A stretch of DNA of 64,000 bases from assembly GCA_018365455.1 (NCBI GenBank), contig JAGZJZ010000017.1, positions 62,001-126,000 on the forward strand, in the 5' to 3' direction. Below the pieces are notes generated by a model. It was not told the DNA's origin. It saw only the letters and a list, made by a program, of their open reading frames with translations, and ran no database searches. Below are positions 8,072 through 18,184 of this stretch, piece after piece; within the stretch, counting starts at the first letter, position 1; every line of letters begins with the position of its first letter. Made by a program: the position numbers and the translations under genes. This stretch comes from Clostridiales bacterium. GTDB lineage: Bacteria > Bacillota > Clostridia > Lachnospirales > Lachnospiraceae.

Positions 8072-9358
8072 GTGAAAACAGCACAAAAAACGAAATCATT
8101 GCGAAATCACCCGCTTATTGAATTGTTAAAACATAACAAAGGAAATCCAAGAACTCTGATATTAATGGAGCCGCTATGGGGCATTCCATATAATTTAATC
8201 GCACCTTTTGCCACACTATATATGTATTCACAGGGAATCACGGATGTACAAATCGGACTGATTTTGTCTATTGCCATGTTTGTTCAGGTGTTTTTTTCCT
8301 TTTTTGGCGGTATAATAACAGATAAGATGGGGCGAAAATTTACAACCATAATGGGTGATTTCTTTGGTTGGACTGTTGCTTGCCTGATATGGAGCATATC
8401 GGGTAACTTCTGGCTCTTTTTAATTGCAGTTTTATTTAACAGCTTTGAGCAGATTAACCAGACTGCGTGGTATTGCTTACTGATTGAAGATGCAGAACCC
8501 AAGGATTTATTGGGAATTTATACTTGGGTGAATATAGGCGGTTTGATTGCGATCTTCTTTGCACCGATTTCTGGATTGCTGATCAATTCCTTTACTGTGG
8601 TTCCGGTGGTTCGTGTGTTGTATTTGGTTTTTGCTGTGAATATGCTGATTAAGGTAATTGTTACTTCTCGGTTTTGTAAAGAAACCAGGCAAGGCAAGAT
8701 TCGGATGGCTGAGACAAAGGACACTTCTGTTTTACAGATGTTGTATGAATACAAGTATTTGATACCTAAAGTGCTGAAGAATAAAGAGATTATGAAAGTG
8801 CTTATTGTATCCGTGATTTTATATATCACGAATCTGGTCAGTACCAATTTTTTTAGTTTGTATGTAACACAACGGTTAGGCATTGCATCGCGGTATCTGG
8901 CTTTTTTTCCGATTCTGAACGCGGCGGTGATGTTGATTTTCTTAATTGGAATACAGCACCGATTGGAATTCGTGAAATTCCGTATCCCTATGTGGAGCGG
9001 TTTGGTATTGTATGCAGCAGCAGCGATTCTGCTGATAATGGCACCGGTTGGCAATATGCCGGTTATTATTATTTATGTTTTTGTAGTAGCAGTGGCAGGT
9101 TCCCTAGTTATGCCTCGAAAGGATGCATTGATCCAGCTCAGTATTAATCCGGAGGAGCGGGCTCGCATTAATGCTTTGATAATGTCTTTTACGATTGCTT
9201 TTTCTTCACCATTCGGCTATTTTGCAGGGTGGTTATCAAGTATTGACCGCCGGCTGCCATTTGTGTTTACATTTACGATATTCATTGTGGCAATCATTAT
9301 CGTGGGGCGCATTCGTGATCCGGAGTTTGCCAAGGAGCATGGAGAGGTTGATGTTTAA
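8072..9358 (+). CDS. MFS transporter
   Basis: About 428 residues with some 12 hydrophobic segments and an MFS loop 2-3 signature (GGIITDKMGRKFTTIMGD, near residue 80). There is no transport-specific motif that would fix the substrate; it resembles drug/metabolite:H+ antiporters. GTG at 8072 is preferred because TGGAGAA lies about 6 bp upstream; in-frame ATGs at 8012 and 8060 lack a ribosome site. It stands alone on the plus strand, with a strong terminator after it at 9396-9446. Confidence 0.78.
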   Translation: MKTAQKTKSLRNHPLIELLKHNKGNPRTLILMEPLWGIPYNLIAPFATLYMYSQGITDVQIGLILSIAMFVQVFFSFFGGIITDKMGRKFTTIMGDFFGWTVACLIWSISGNFWLFLIAVLFNSFEQINQTAWYCLLIEDAEPKDLLGIYTWVNIGGLIAIFFAPISGLLINSFTVVPVVRVLYLVFAVNMLIKVIVTSRFCKETRQGKIRMAETKDTSVLQMLYEYKYLIPKVLKNKEIMKVLIVSVILYITNLVSTNFFSLYVTQRLGIASRYLAFFPILNAAVMLIFLIGIQHRLEFVKFRIPMWSGLVLYAAAAILLIMAPVGNMPVIIIYVFVVAVAGSLVMPRKDALIQLSINPEERARINALIMSFTIAFSSPFGYFAGWLSSIDRRLPFVFTFTIFIVAIIIVGRIRDPEFAKEHGEVDV

Positions 9359-9395
9359 AGGGTAAATATTTTTCAGCCCCGTATTTTATAATAAA

Positions 9396-9446
9396 TGGGT
9401 TTTGTCAGGTGGAAATAAATCACAGGGCAAAACCCATACTTTTTGT
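9396..9446 (+). terminator. Intrinsic terminator after the MFS gene
   Basis: TGGGTTTTGTC (9396-9406) pairs with GGCAAAACCCA (9426-9436), with one G-T pair. TACTTTTTGTTT follows. Confidence 0.75.
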
Positions 9447-9666
9447 TTCAGTGTCTTACTATTTAATAAAACCTACATCTAATGTGAGAACTGTAAGCAA
9501 GCATTCATTTTAGTACAAAAGAAACCTATTGTTATAGACGGCAAATCTGTAATATAATAAACTTAACTTAGTGAGCAATCTTGATACAGCTGGTATAATA
9601 GAATAGCGAACTGTGTTGGTAAAAATAATATAATTAAGTCAAAAATAATAACCACAGGAGGTATAT

Positions 9667-11418
9667 ATGATAAAGGTTGAAAACCTGTCCTACTCATATC
9701 ATCAAAAGGATTTATATAAAAATATTTCATTTTCAATAGAAGATAAGAAACATTGTGCATTGATCGGTGCCAATGGTACAGGAAAAAGTACGCTGCTGAA
9801 TTTGCTGCTGAACGCAGAAGAGTATCTGTACGATGGAAAAATAGAGATAGAAGGCACAGGCAGAATTGGATATGTCAGCCAGTTTTCCCAATTAGATCAA
9901 AAAGAAGATTTGACGGTTTTTCAGTATTTAAGCGAAGAATTTGTGAAAATGGAGCAGAAAATCATTGATTATTGTAAGGAAATGGAGACTGCTGTCAATC
10001 TGGAAACCATTTTTGAGAAATATCAGAAAGTTCTGGATGAATTTAATGCCATTGATGGAGATTGTTATGAAAGCAATATTAAAAAGCAGTTAAAAATAGC
10101 TGATTTGCAAAAGTTAGAAGGACAGTATATCAGTAGTTTGAGCGGTGGAGAATTCAAGCTGGTTCAGGTAATCAAAGAGATGATGATTAGTCCGGGTCTT
10201 CTTATTATGGATGAACCTGATGTGTTTTTGGATTTTGATCATCTGGATGCTTTAAGTAATCTTATTAATGCCCATAAAGGAACCCTTCTTATTATCACCC
10301 ATAACAGGTATCTGTTAAACCATTGTTTTAATAAGATCCTTCACATGGAAAATATGGATATGCAGGAATTTGACGGCACCTATATAGAATACAATTATGA
10401 ACTACTTGCCACAAAGATTGATCTGGAAGAAGCAGCAGCTGCCGACCAGGCAGAGATAGACCGTCAAAGTAAAATCTTAGAAAAAGCCAGAGTGAAGGCG
10501 ACGTCGATGGATAATGCATCCCTGGGTAAAGCTGTGCACGCGAGACAGACTTTGCTTGATCGTCTGAAAAACCGAAAAACTAAGGCTCCTTTCGTTGCTA
10601 TCAAATATCCGGAGATTCATTTTGAACTTGAAAGGGAAGTCGTAAATGAAAATATACTGGAGTTGACTGATTATAGCGTCGCATTTGATGAGCAGCTTTT
10701 AGACCATGTGAATTTTGTAATGAAATCTCAGGATCATGTTGCAATTGTTGGAAATAACGGAACCGGAAAAACAACATTGCTTCGTGAAATCTATGAAAAT
10801 ATATAAGGTGCTATTAGGATAAATGAGCATGCAGAATTGGGTATATTTACTCAGATTACAGCATCGTTATATGATGAATCAAAAACTTTACTGGAGATTT
10901 TTGTTGAAAAAGGTGTTGATACCCAACAGGATGCAGCGGACTATTTAAAAAAATATGGATTTGAAGGAGAGACACTTCATCAGAAAGTGGGTGAATTATC
11001 AGGAGGAGAAAAAGACTTGTTTCAATTAGCAGTGATTTCATTGGGAAAAGCTAACTTTCTTTTGCTGGATGAACCCACAGGGCACTTGGATGTTTATGCA
11101 CAGATTGCATTGGAACAAGCAATTACATCGTACAAAGGTGCAATTCTGATGGTATCTCATGACTTTTATACGGTAGCTAATTGTGTGGATTATGTTTTAT
11201 TGGTAGAAAATAATACTGTACGGCGAATGTCCATCCGTAAATTCCGTCAGATGATATATGCCAATCATTTTGACAAGGATTATCTGCTGCTGGAACAAAA
11301 GAAGAAAGAGACAGAAACCAGAATTCAGCAGCTGCTTCAAATGAATGAATTTGAAAAGGCAAAGGATTTAATGGGGTTATTAGGAGAATTAATTATAAAA
11401 ATGAACAAATCACAGTAG
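9667..11418 (+). pseudogene. ABC-F family ATPase interrupted by one in-frame stop codon
   Basis: Two ABC domains in one frame of 583 codons, without membrane segments. ABC-F proteins act on ribosomes, and some protect against antibiotics. Domain 1 has Walker A GANGTGKST, signature LSGGEFK and Walker B LLIMDEPDVFLD. A charged linker lies at about 245-315. Domain 2 has Walker A GNNGTGKTT, signature LSGGEKD and Walker B LLLDEPTGHLD. TAA at 10804-10806 falls shortly after the second Walker A. Both sides are in the same frame and family similarity continues directly (AIRINEHAELGIFTQ), so this is a point nonsense change and not a frameshift. A TTG at 10837 could restart translation, but without a ribosome site. 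The N-terminal 379-residue fragment would lack a working second site. GGAGG lies before ATG 9667. Confidence 0.85.
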
Positions 11419-11813
11419 TAAAGAATGGTTTTATCCTTTCTGGAAACGGCACCTATTGGACCAAGAAGAGGAATAGCTAACGGGATCAAAAAGAATATTT
11501 ATGCAATAAATTATCTCAAAAGAAGGGGTAAGGGAGTGGATCACGGAGTATTAAATAACATAAGTTTAAGTCGGAGGGCAGTAAGTATGTCCGGACATAG
11601 CTTTATGTGCAATTTATTATACAAATTATTACTGGCATGGCAGGTATTTTGTATACATTTTTGATGAATAACACTCAAAATATGATCTCTAAACCTGCAT
11701 ATGATCAACATTCATAAATTTTACATTATTTTTATATTTAAAGCTATTGACTTTTTATTCACAAAGTGAGATGATAGAAACAAATTCGAAAAAATGAAAG
11801 TGAGGAAATAAAG
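11419..11813. other. About 395 bp between the broken ABC-F gene and pckA
   Basis: An open frame of 79 codons at 11425-11664 has no ribosome site and no family resemblance, so I do not call it a gene. A possible promoter for pckA is TTGACT at 11747-11752, then 17 bp, then GATGAT at 11770-11775; the -10 match is poor. Confidence 0.4.
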
Positions 11814-13418
11814 ATGAGTAATATTGATTTAACGCAATATGGCATTAATGGGGTAACAGAAATTGTTCGCAATCCTTCTTTTGATATGTTATTTGAGGAG
11901 GAGACAAAAGCAAGCTTAGAAGGTTTTGAAAAAGGCCAGGTAAGTGAACTTGGTGCTGTTAATGTTATGACTGGTATTTATACAGGACGTTCACCTCAGG
12001 ACAAGTACATAGTTATGGATGAAAATTCCAAAGATAACGTATGGTGGACTTCAGCTGAATACAAGAATGATAATCATCCGGCAAGCCAGGAAGCATGGGA
12101 TACCGTTAAGAAACTTGCTCAGGAAGTTCTTTCTAACAAAAGACTTTTTGTAGTAGATGCATTCTGTGGTGCTAACGAAGATACTCGTATGGCTATCCGT
12201 TTCATCGTAGAGGTTGCTTGGCAGGCTCATTTCGTTACAAATATGTTTATCCAGCCTACAGCTGAAGAACTTGAAAACTTTGAACCAGATTTCATCGTAT
12301 ATAACGCTTCTAAAGCAAAAGTTGAGAATTACAAAGAATTAGGCCTTAATTCTGAAACAGCTGTTATGTTCAACATCTCAAGCCGCGAACAGGTTATCGT
12401 AAATACATGGTACGGCGGAGAAATGAAAAAAGGTATGTTCTCAATGATGAACTACTACCTGCCACTGAAAGGTATTGCTTCTATGCACTGCTCAGCAAAT
12501 ACTGATCTGAACGGCGAAAATACAGCAATCTTCTTCGGACTTTCCGGAACAGGTAAAACTACTCTGTCAACAGATCCTAAGAGACTTCTGATCGGTGATG
12601 ACGAGCACGGCTGGGATGACCAGGGTATCTTTAACTTTGAAGGCGGATGTTACGCTAAAGTTATCAACCTTGACAAAGAATCTGAGCCAGATATTTTCAA
12701 TGCAATTAAAAGAGATGCTCTTCTTGAGAATGTTACTCTTGATTCTGAAGGAAAGATTGACTTTGATGATAAGAGTGTAACAGAGAATACACGTGTTTCT
12801 TATCCAATCAACCACATTAAGAATATTGTACGTCCAGTTTCCACAGCTCCGGCTGCAAAGGATGTAATCTTCTTATCAGCAGATGCATTTGGTGTTCTTC
12901 CTCCAGTTTCCGTATTAACTCCAGAGCAGACACAGTACTACTTCCTGTCTGGATTTACAGCAAAACTTGCTGGTACAGAGCGTGGAATTACAGAGCCTAC
13001 ACCTACTTTCTCTGCTTGCTTCGGACAGGCATTCCTGGAACTGCATCCTACAAAATATGCAGAGGAACTTGTTAAGAGAATGCAGATGAGCGGCGCTAAA
13101 GCATATCTTGTAAATACAGGATGGAATGGTTCCGGAAAACGTATCTCTATCCGTGATACACGTGGAATCATTGATGCAATTTTAGATGGTTCTATTGCAA
13201 AAGCTCCAATGAAAAACCTTCCATACTTTAATTTTGAAATTCCTACAGAACTTCCAGGTGTTGATCCTAAGATTCTGGATCCTCGTGACACATACGCTAA
13301 CGCTTCCGAATGGGAGACAAAAGCAGTAGATCTGGCTCAGCGTTTTGTTAAGAACTTTGCAAAATATGAAGGCAATGAAGCTGGAAAAGCATTAGTTTCA
13401 GCAGGACCACAGTTATAA
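11814..13418 (+). CDS. pckA: ATP-dependent phosphoenolpyruvate carboxykinase
   Basis: Interconverts oxaloacetate + ATP and PEP + CO2 + ADP in the cytoplasm. In fermentative gut clostridia it often runs toward oxaloacetate. The 534-residue length is normal for the ATP-type enzyme. Visible motifs are the kinase P-loop GLSGTGKTTLS (about 245-255), the metal site GDDEHGW, the oxaloacetate-side TGRSPQDKYIV, and the adenine-loop sequence RISIRDTRGIID. Codon use is noticeably more biased than in its neighbours (many GTT, GCT, AAC and CTG codons), consistent with high expression. GTGAGGAAATAAAG precedes the ATG. It is monocistronic, with a strong terminator behind it. Confidence 0.96.
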   Translation: MSNIDLTQYGINGVTEIVRNPSFDMLFEEETKASLEGFEKGQVSELGAVNVMTGIYTGRSPQDKYIVMDENSKDNVWWTSAEYKNDNHPASQEAWDTVKKLAQEVLSNKRLFVVDAFCGANEDTRMAIRFIVEVAWQAHFVTNMFIQPTAEELENFEPDFIVYNASKAKVENYKELGLNSETAVMFNISSREQVIVNTWYGGEMKKGMFSMMNYYLPLKGIASMHCSANTDLNGENTAIFFGLSGTGKTTLSTDPKRLLIGDDEHGWDDQGIFNFEGGCYAKVINLDKESEPDIFNAIKRDALLENVTLDSEGKIDFDDKSVTENTRVSYPINHIKNIVRPVSTAPAAKDVIFLSADAFGVLPPVSVLTPEQTQYYFLSGFTAKLAGTERGITEPTPTFSACFGQAFLELHPTKYAEELVKRMQMSGAKAYLVNTGWNGSGKRISIRDTRGIIDAILDGSIAKAPMKNLPYFNFEIPTELPGVDPKILDPRDTYANASEWETKAVDLAQRFVKNFAKYEGNEAGKALVSAGPQL

Positions 13419-13478
13419 GATTGACCGGATTAGCTTTTTAAAGAGCGAATGGTTATATAATATAAAAGGAATAAAAAA

Positions 13479-13526
13479 AGAATCGGGCTATACAAACCAC
13501 TTGGTTTGGGAGCTCGGTTCTTTTTT
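13479..13526 (+). terminator. Intrinsic terminator after pckA
   Basis: AGAATCGGGCT (13479-13489) pairs with AGCTCGGTTCT (13511-13521) using G-T pairs. An inner CAAACCA/TGGTTTG stem extends it, and T6 follows at 13521-13526. Confidence 0.85.
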
Positions 13527-13730
13527 GATTCCCAAAGAATTAATAATTATTCTAGACTGTTTGATTGAAATATAGTGAACTCAAATTAGCAAGAAATGGG
13601 AACTGGAACAGGATATGTTTTACCACGGATATGAAAAGGATTTCCCTTATGAATGATAAAATGGGTGACAAAGTTGAATTCCATTATTCTTTACTGAGAA
13701 ACATAAGGAGAAGAAAAAAGGAGCAATTGT

Positions 13731-14757
13731 ATGAGAGGAAGAACCTGGCAGATGAAGTTAAAATTAAATACGTAAAGATTTTTTGCTGTGTTAATCGGCG
13801 CAACTTTAATCGTTGTTTTCATTTGTATATTATTTGTGTTTCAGATCAGAAAGACTACTGCGGATGAAACAGAACGCTACTTAAGGGAGCTGTCATCAAG
13901 CGTTGAATATTCAGTAGATGCCCGTTTACAGGTAAATTTAGATGCTCTGGAGTCTATTGCACGCTTATGCCATACCTATTTATGAAGAAGATCAGATAAC
14001 AGGAGCTTTAGGATCACATACCGAAAATAGGAAAGATAATTCCATTAAATTACTCTGGATTTTACCTGTTTTTAGTTGTAACAGAGGAGGTATTTATAAT
14101 TAATAATCGCAATAATAAGCAGTTATCTATACTTGCATTTACGTTTACTTCCCTGAATGCAGCAAACTTCAAATTATTTAACGATACATTTGGTACCTAT
14201 GAAGGAGATCTTATTTTAAGGCACATTCATGATGTATGCAAAAGCTGTATAGAACAAGATGAATTGATATGCGGCTCTTTTTCAAATGATTTTGATTTGC
14301 TCCTTAAAACTAATTCCCAGGATTAGATCCTGGCGTTTTTAGGTAGAGTGACACAGAAAATGAATGCCTTTAATCACCATTCACTGAAAAAGTATTATTT
14401 ACTTTTGACAACAGATGTCTATCGGATAACAGAGCCGGATCTTTCGACAATGTTCCATAGACGATTTTGGAAGTGGTTATCCTCTTTGAATCTCCTAAAA
14501 GATATGAATGCCGATACGTTGAAACTTGATAAAGCTTTTTTGCTTCTCCAAAAGCAGATGTTCCCCGGGAACGGGTAATCATTGAATCAGTAGTGAATTT
14601 GGCTAAAAAATTAAGCATGAAGACAGTAGCCGAAGGGGGAGAGACTTTGGAACAGATGGGGTTTTTAGAGGAAATTAACTGTGATATGGTACAGGGGTAT
14701 GTGATCTCCAAGCCTGTAGATGCAGAGAGTTTTGAAAAATTAGTATTTGGCATTTAA
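13731..14757 (+). pseudogene. Decayed GGDEF/EAL cyclic-di-GMP signalling gene
   Basis: A good start (AAAAGGAG before ATG 13731) opens a frame that hits TAA at 13773-13775. It continues in the same frame as a membrane segment and helical stretch (VLIGATLIVVFICILFVFQ, then LSSSVEYSVDARLQVNLDAL) to a TGA at 13983. Fragments in other frames follow. One is a degenerate GGDEF piece (FKLFNDTFGTYEGDLIL, with FSNDFDLLL where GGDEF is expected, about 14105-14325). Another is its C-terminal part (DVYRITEPDLS). The last is the end of an EAL domain (ADTLKLDKAF, then TVAEGGETLEQMGFLEEI and VQGYVISKPVD) ending with TAA at 14755-14757. Most of the sensor and the EAL core are deleted. It cannot make a working enzyme. 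Confidence 0.85.
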
Positions 14758-14891
14758 TTTCGTATTAAACTTTTGTATAAATGGTAAAAGCACCCTGCCA
14801 TACAATCATACAGCACATATTTTTTCATTCTTTCATATAATATTAGAAATTCTGGTCTGCATGCAGCCAGCTTATAAAGGTTTTTAAAAAT

Positions 14892-16271
14892 ATGTTTAAT
14901 GAAGATATATGCAGTAAAATTATATTACCATTCTGTTCCGATTATCATAGAAAAAGGCAGATATTTAACAGATCTATACAAAAGTATCCTTCTGCCATTA
15001 TTTATTGTGAAAATGCCCGGGATGCAGAAGAGGCGGTACGCTATGCTGCCAGCAAAGGGATGGAGATTCGTGTAAGGTCAGGCGGGCATAATTATGAAGG
15101 GTTTTGTATTGGAAATAAAAGATTGGTAATTGATACCAGCCTTTTGAAGGACAAGAGTATCTGCGAAGACACCCAAACGGTACGAATTGGAAGTGGTGTA
15201 AATAACAGGGAACTTTATCATTATCTGTCCCAATACGGATACCCTTTTCCCAGTGGCACTTGTCCTACTGTGATGGCAGTAGGGCTGACTCAGGGAGGCG
15301 GCTGGGGACATTCTTCCAGAATGTTTGGTCTCACATGTGATTTACTTGTAGAGGCGGAACTTGTGGACCCCAGAGGGAATCTGATTGTTGCCAACGATAG
15401 GGAGCATTCGGATCTCTTTTGGGCGCTTCGAGGTGGAGGCGGAGGGAATTTTGGTGTAATTACATCACTGACGTACCAGCTTTTGCCAAAGGTTACGAAG
15501 GTTACCTATGTTGATATTCAGTATTCCAAAATCAATGATGGAACAGCGCTTCACTTTCTTCGAACCTGGCAGAAGTGGTTGCTGAAGAAAGAAAATCGTT
15601 TTACACCTAACAGCAGGATTTTTAATTCAGAAAAAGAAGGGATGGGCATATTTTTGCGGGGATTTTTTTATGGGACGCCGGAAGAAGCAACAGCGTCGGT
15701 ACAGCCGTTTTTAAAAATATGCGGGGCAAAAGCTTCCTTTCGCTATGTTACCTTTCTGGAAGCGACTGAAATAGATGCATCTGTTTATCCGCCATTTGAA
15801 AAATTTCGCTTTGCCGGGCGTTTTGTATGCGGAAATTATTCGAACAGACAGATGGTATCTATTATACGTTTGGTGAAAAAAAGAGCCAGAGGTTCAACCT
15901 ATGCTTCTGTTGCACTTTATGCGCTTGGGGGAAAGGTACGGGATTTATCTCCTTGTGAAACTGCCTTTTATTACAGAAAAGCAAACTATATCATGGGTAT
16001 AGAAACGATATGGAAATCTCCGGAAGTCCAGCCGGAAAATCTGTCATGGATCCATGCGCGCTTCAGATGCCTGTGCTCTTTAACCGTGGGTTCTTATATA
16101 AATTTTCCTTATCTCTGTACGGGGAATTATATGAAGGCCTATTATGGGGGAAATGCCAAACGTCTGATGTGCATTAAGAGTAAATATGATCCATGTAATC
16201 TGTTTCGGTTTGCGCAGAGCATAAAGCCATATTATGCATCGCGAATATATAAAACCCGGGGAAAAGATTAG
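14892..16271 (+). CDS. FAD-linked oxidoreductase, berberine-bridge-enzyme-like
   Basis: 459 residues: an N-terminal PCMH-type FAD-binding domain, a central substrate domain, and a C-terminal BBE segment (YYGGNAKRLMCIKSKYDPCN then LFRFAQSI). Both residues used for bicovalent flavin attachment in this family are present: His in RSGGHNYEG (about residue 63) and Cys in PSGTCPTVMAVG (about 121), followed by LTQGGGWG. Family members oxidise sugars, oligosaccharides or secondary metabolites; the substrate is not evident. There is no signal peptide. The start is ATG 14892, with AAAGG about 12 bp upstream (weak). It is a single gene, convergent with the collagen-like gene and sharing its terminator. 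Confidence 0.85.
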   Translation: MFNEDICSKIILPFCSDYHRKRQIFNRSIQKYPSAIIYCENARDAEEAVRYAASKGMEIRVRSGGHNYEGFCIGNKRLVIDTSLLKDKSICEDTQTVRIGSGVNNRELYHYLSQYGYPFPSGTCPTVMAVGLTQGGGWGHSSRMFGLTCDLLVEAELVDPRGNLIVANDREHSDLFWALRGGGGGNFGVITSLTYQLLPKVTKVTYVDIQYSKINDGTALHFLRTWQKWLLKKENRFTPNSRIFNSEKEGMGIFLRGFFYGTPEEATASVQPFLKICGAKASFRYVTFLEATEIDASVYPPFEKFRFAGRFVCGNYSNRQMVSIIRLVKKRARGSTYASVALYALGGKVRDLSPCETAFYYRKANYIMGIETIWKSPEVQPENLSWIHARFRCLCSLTVGSYINFPYLCTGNYMKAYYGGNAKRLMCIKSKYDPCNLFRFAQSIKPYYASRIYKTRGKD

Positions 16272-16317
16272 TATTACAGCGAGCCTGGTGGTAATGAAAG
16301 GCTCTAATAAGAAAAAG

Positions 16318-16360
16318 AGACATAACAGAAATCCGAGTTTACAGGATTTCTGTTATGTCT
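16318..16360. terminator. Bidirectional terminator between convergent genes
   Basis: A perfect 17-bp stem (16318-16334 with 16344-16360, arms beginning AGACATAACAG) has a 9-nt loop. It serves the flavoprotein gene on the plus strand and the collagen-like gene on the minus strand. Confidence 0.85.
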
Positions 16361-16402
16361 TATTATTCGTAACCAGGATATTAGCTGGTGCCGCTGTTTG
16401 AA

Positions 16403-17155
16403 TTAGCTGAGTCTGATAACTTCAAGAAATGCACCATTGCCTGAACGAAGTACTGCTGTACCTTGAAGACCGAACAGTTCAAGCTGCAGCGTATCACCTG
16501 CAGTAAGATTGGCAAATAGTGAAGCAGTAAATAATGTTGTGGCTAGTGATGGAGATACGACAGATCCGGTAAGTGGAGAGCCATTTAATAAAATCTGTGT
16601 TGACATTAAAAGAGCTGTTGTTGTGGCAGCCTGATAAGATATCATATATGTTCCGGATTGCGGAACTGTGAAGCATTCGTTGGTTTCATCTGCTGTAAAG
16701 CTGGTTAAAATCTGGTTGTCGGGTAGCGGGACAGGTGTTCCTCCAATTACAACATCTATACTGGAATTTGAAGTGTTTAGTGCACTCATGCTATAAATAG
16801 TTGTCGGGTTTCCGCTTGGGCCGGTTGGTCCTGCAGCGCCAGTGGGTCCGGTAGCACCAGTCCTGCCGGAAGCACCAGTTGGTCCCGTGGCGCCAGTCAT
16901 TCCGGTAGCACCAGTCCTACCGGTAGCGCCAGTGGGTCCGGTAGCGCCAGTAGATCCCGTAGCACCAGTTGGTCCGATAGCTCCTGTAGGCCCGATATTG
17001 CAGGCTGAACAGTTACCGCAACCCTTGGGTTTACGTCTTATACAGGTGCAGGGGATATTCAATCGTATATATGAGTCATGGCAAGAGTTGTTTTGATAGA
17101 AAGAATTATAATCATCATTTTCATCCTGATGATCATGGTATCTAAAATAATCCAT
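16403..17155 (-). CDS. Collagen-like triple-helix protein with BclA-type C-terminal domain (spore surface)
   Basis: 250 residues. A hydrophilic His/Asp/Tyr-rich head (1-45) and a Cys-rich patch (GCGNCSACN) precede 21 consecutive G-X-Y triplets (about 54-116), mostly GPT, GAT and GRT. A C-terminal beta-rich domain of about 130 residues (ending AVLRSGNGAFLEVIRLS) resembles the BclA/TNF-like trimer head of exosporium glycoproteins. Thr-rich Y positions are likely O-glycosylated in this family. The C-terminal domain probably trimerises and the Cys patch may crosslink. It is expected on the spore surface. The upstream region has CATATAATA on the coding strand near 17190-17200, which would fit a mother-cell sigma -10, but this is weak. 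ATG is at 17155, preceded by AAGAAAGGT. Confidence 0.85.
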   Translation of the reverse strand: MDYFRYHDHQDENDDYNSFYQNNSCHDSYIRLNIPCTCIRRKPKGCGNCSACNIGPTGAIGPTGATGSTGATGPTGATGRTGATGMTGATGPTGASGRTGATGPTGAAGPTGPSGNPTTIYSMSALNTSNSSIDVVIGGTPVPLPDNQILTSFTADETNECFTVPQSGTYMISYQAATTTALLMSTQILLNGSPLTGSVVSPSLATTLFTASLFANLTAGDTLQLELFGLQGTAVLRSGNGAFLEVIRLS

Positions 17156-17404
17156 AAAATATTACCTTTCTTTTGATAGATTGCCAATATATTATATGAT
17201 GATGTAACATTTTTGCTATTTCATAATAATTAGAAACTGCAAAATATCGGATAAAATGTATTATTAGTTTTGATTTTATATGATACACCCACGCTTTTGA
17301 CGAATCATAGAATGTTTTTAGTAAAGAATATAGTATTTTTTAATTCCTTTTATACATAAAAATGTTAACTGTTGCCAATGCTAAAAAATAAAAGGGGTGT
17401 TTTA

Positions 17405-18184
17405 ATGGCAGTAGCACACAAAGGCAGTATATCTATGGGTTTGGTTTTAATTCCGATTGGAATGTATAAATCAACGGTCGATAATGACATTCATTTTAAC
17501 CAGTTAGATAAAGAGAGCAAAGCACGAATCCGATATAAGAAGTACTGCAGTCACTGTGGCAAAGAGGTGACAGCTCAGGATATTGTCAAAGGCTACGAAT
17601 ACGAAAAAGATAAATATGTCATCATGACAGAGGAAGATCTGGAGAAAATTAAAACGAAAAAGGATAAGACAATCCATATTATTCAATTTGCCAAAATAAG
17701 TGAAGTAGATATGATTTACTATGAAAAAGATTATTATGCAATTCCGGATACCGGGGCGGAGAAGGCATATGAATTATTGCGACAGGCTTTATTGGCTCAG
17801 AAAAAAGTGGCAATTGCTAAGTCAGTTATGGGAACTAACGAAAAGTTATTGGTTTTATTTCCTACGAAAGAAGGAATGATTGTAAAAACGTTATATTATC
17901 ATGATGAAATTGCTGCGGTACCAAAGCAGATACCCAAAATGCAATTGGAAAAGAATGAATTGGATATGGCTAAACTACTGATCGAGAATATGACTAAGCC
18001 TTTCGTTGCCGCTGAGTTTCATGATGAATATCAGGCAAGACTGCGGGAAGCCATTATGAAAAAAATACAGGGTCAGGAAATTGTGACGGCAGATCAGGGT
18101 ACTGAAGGCAATAATATTATTAACTTAATGGATGCTTTGGAAAAAAGTCTGGAGATTACCCAGAATCAGCAGGGAATGGCATAA
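17405..18184 (+). CDS. ku: Ku protein (non-homologous end joining)
   Basis: 259 residues from ATG 17405, preceded by AAAGGGGTG at about 17391-17399; a TTG at 17372 is upstream of that site. The bacterial Ku core is recognisable: WKGxIxxGLV-like opening (HKGSISMGLVLIPIGMYKS), then a CxxC in YCSHCGKEV and the conserved Y-E region. Ku forms a homodimeric ring on broken double-strand ends and recruits the ligase. The next gene, which starts directly after the stop codon, is the ligase, so the pair forms a minimal NHEJ operon. In spore formers this system protects the spore genome. The neighbouring divergent gene is a spore-surface protein. Confidence 0.93.
   Translation: MAVAHKGSISMGLVLIPIGMYKSTVDNDIHFNQLDKESKARIRYKKYCSHCGKEVTAQDIVKGYEYEKDKYVIMTEEDLEKIKTKKDKTIHIIQFAKISEVDMIYYEKDYYAIPDTGAEKAYELLRQALLAQKKVAIAKSVMGTNEKLLVLFPTKEGMIVKTLYYHDEIAAVPKQIPKMQLEKNELDMAKLLIENMTKPFVAAEFHDEYQARLREAIMKKIQGQEIVTADQGTEGNNIINLMDALEKSLEITQNQQGMA

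Noticed and set aside
10837..11418. Second ABC-F half as a separate gene
   Set aside because: It begins inside the second ABC domain with a TTG and no ribosome site; it is the same frame as the first half.
11425..11664. 79-codon open frame after the ABC-F gene
   Set aside because: No ribosome site, no recognisable family, and composition like noncoding DNA.
12938..13291. 117-codon open frame antisense to pckA
   Set aside because: It mirrors the codon bias of pckA and has no start signal.
13565..13867. 100-codon open frame upstream of the GGDEF/EAL remnant
   Set aside because: It overlaps the better-supported start at 13731 in another frame and has no ribosome site.
16800..17000. Collagen repeat DNA as a CRISPR-like array
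   Set aside because: The periodicity is 9 to 18 bp and follows G-X-Y codons; there are no spacers.
16842..17096. Pro/Val-repeat open frame on the plus strand
   Set aside because: It is the complement of the collagen G-X-Y repeat, not a gene.
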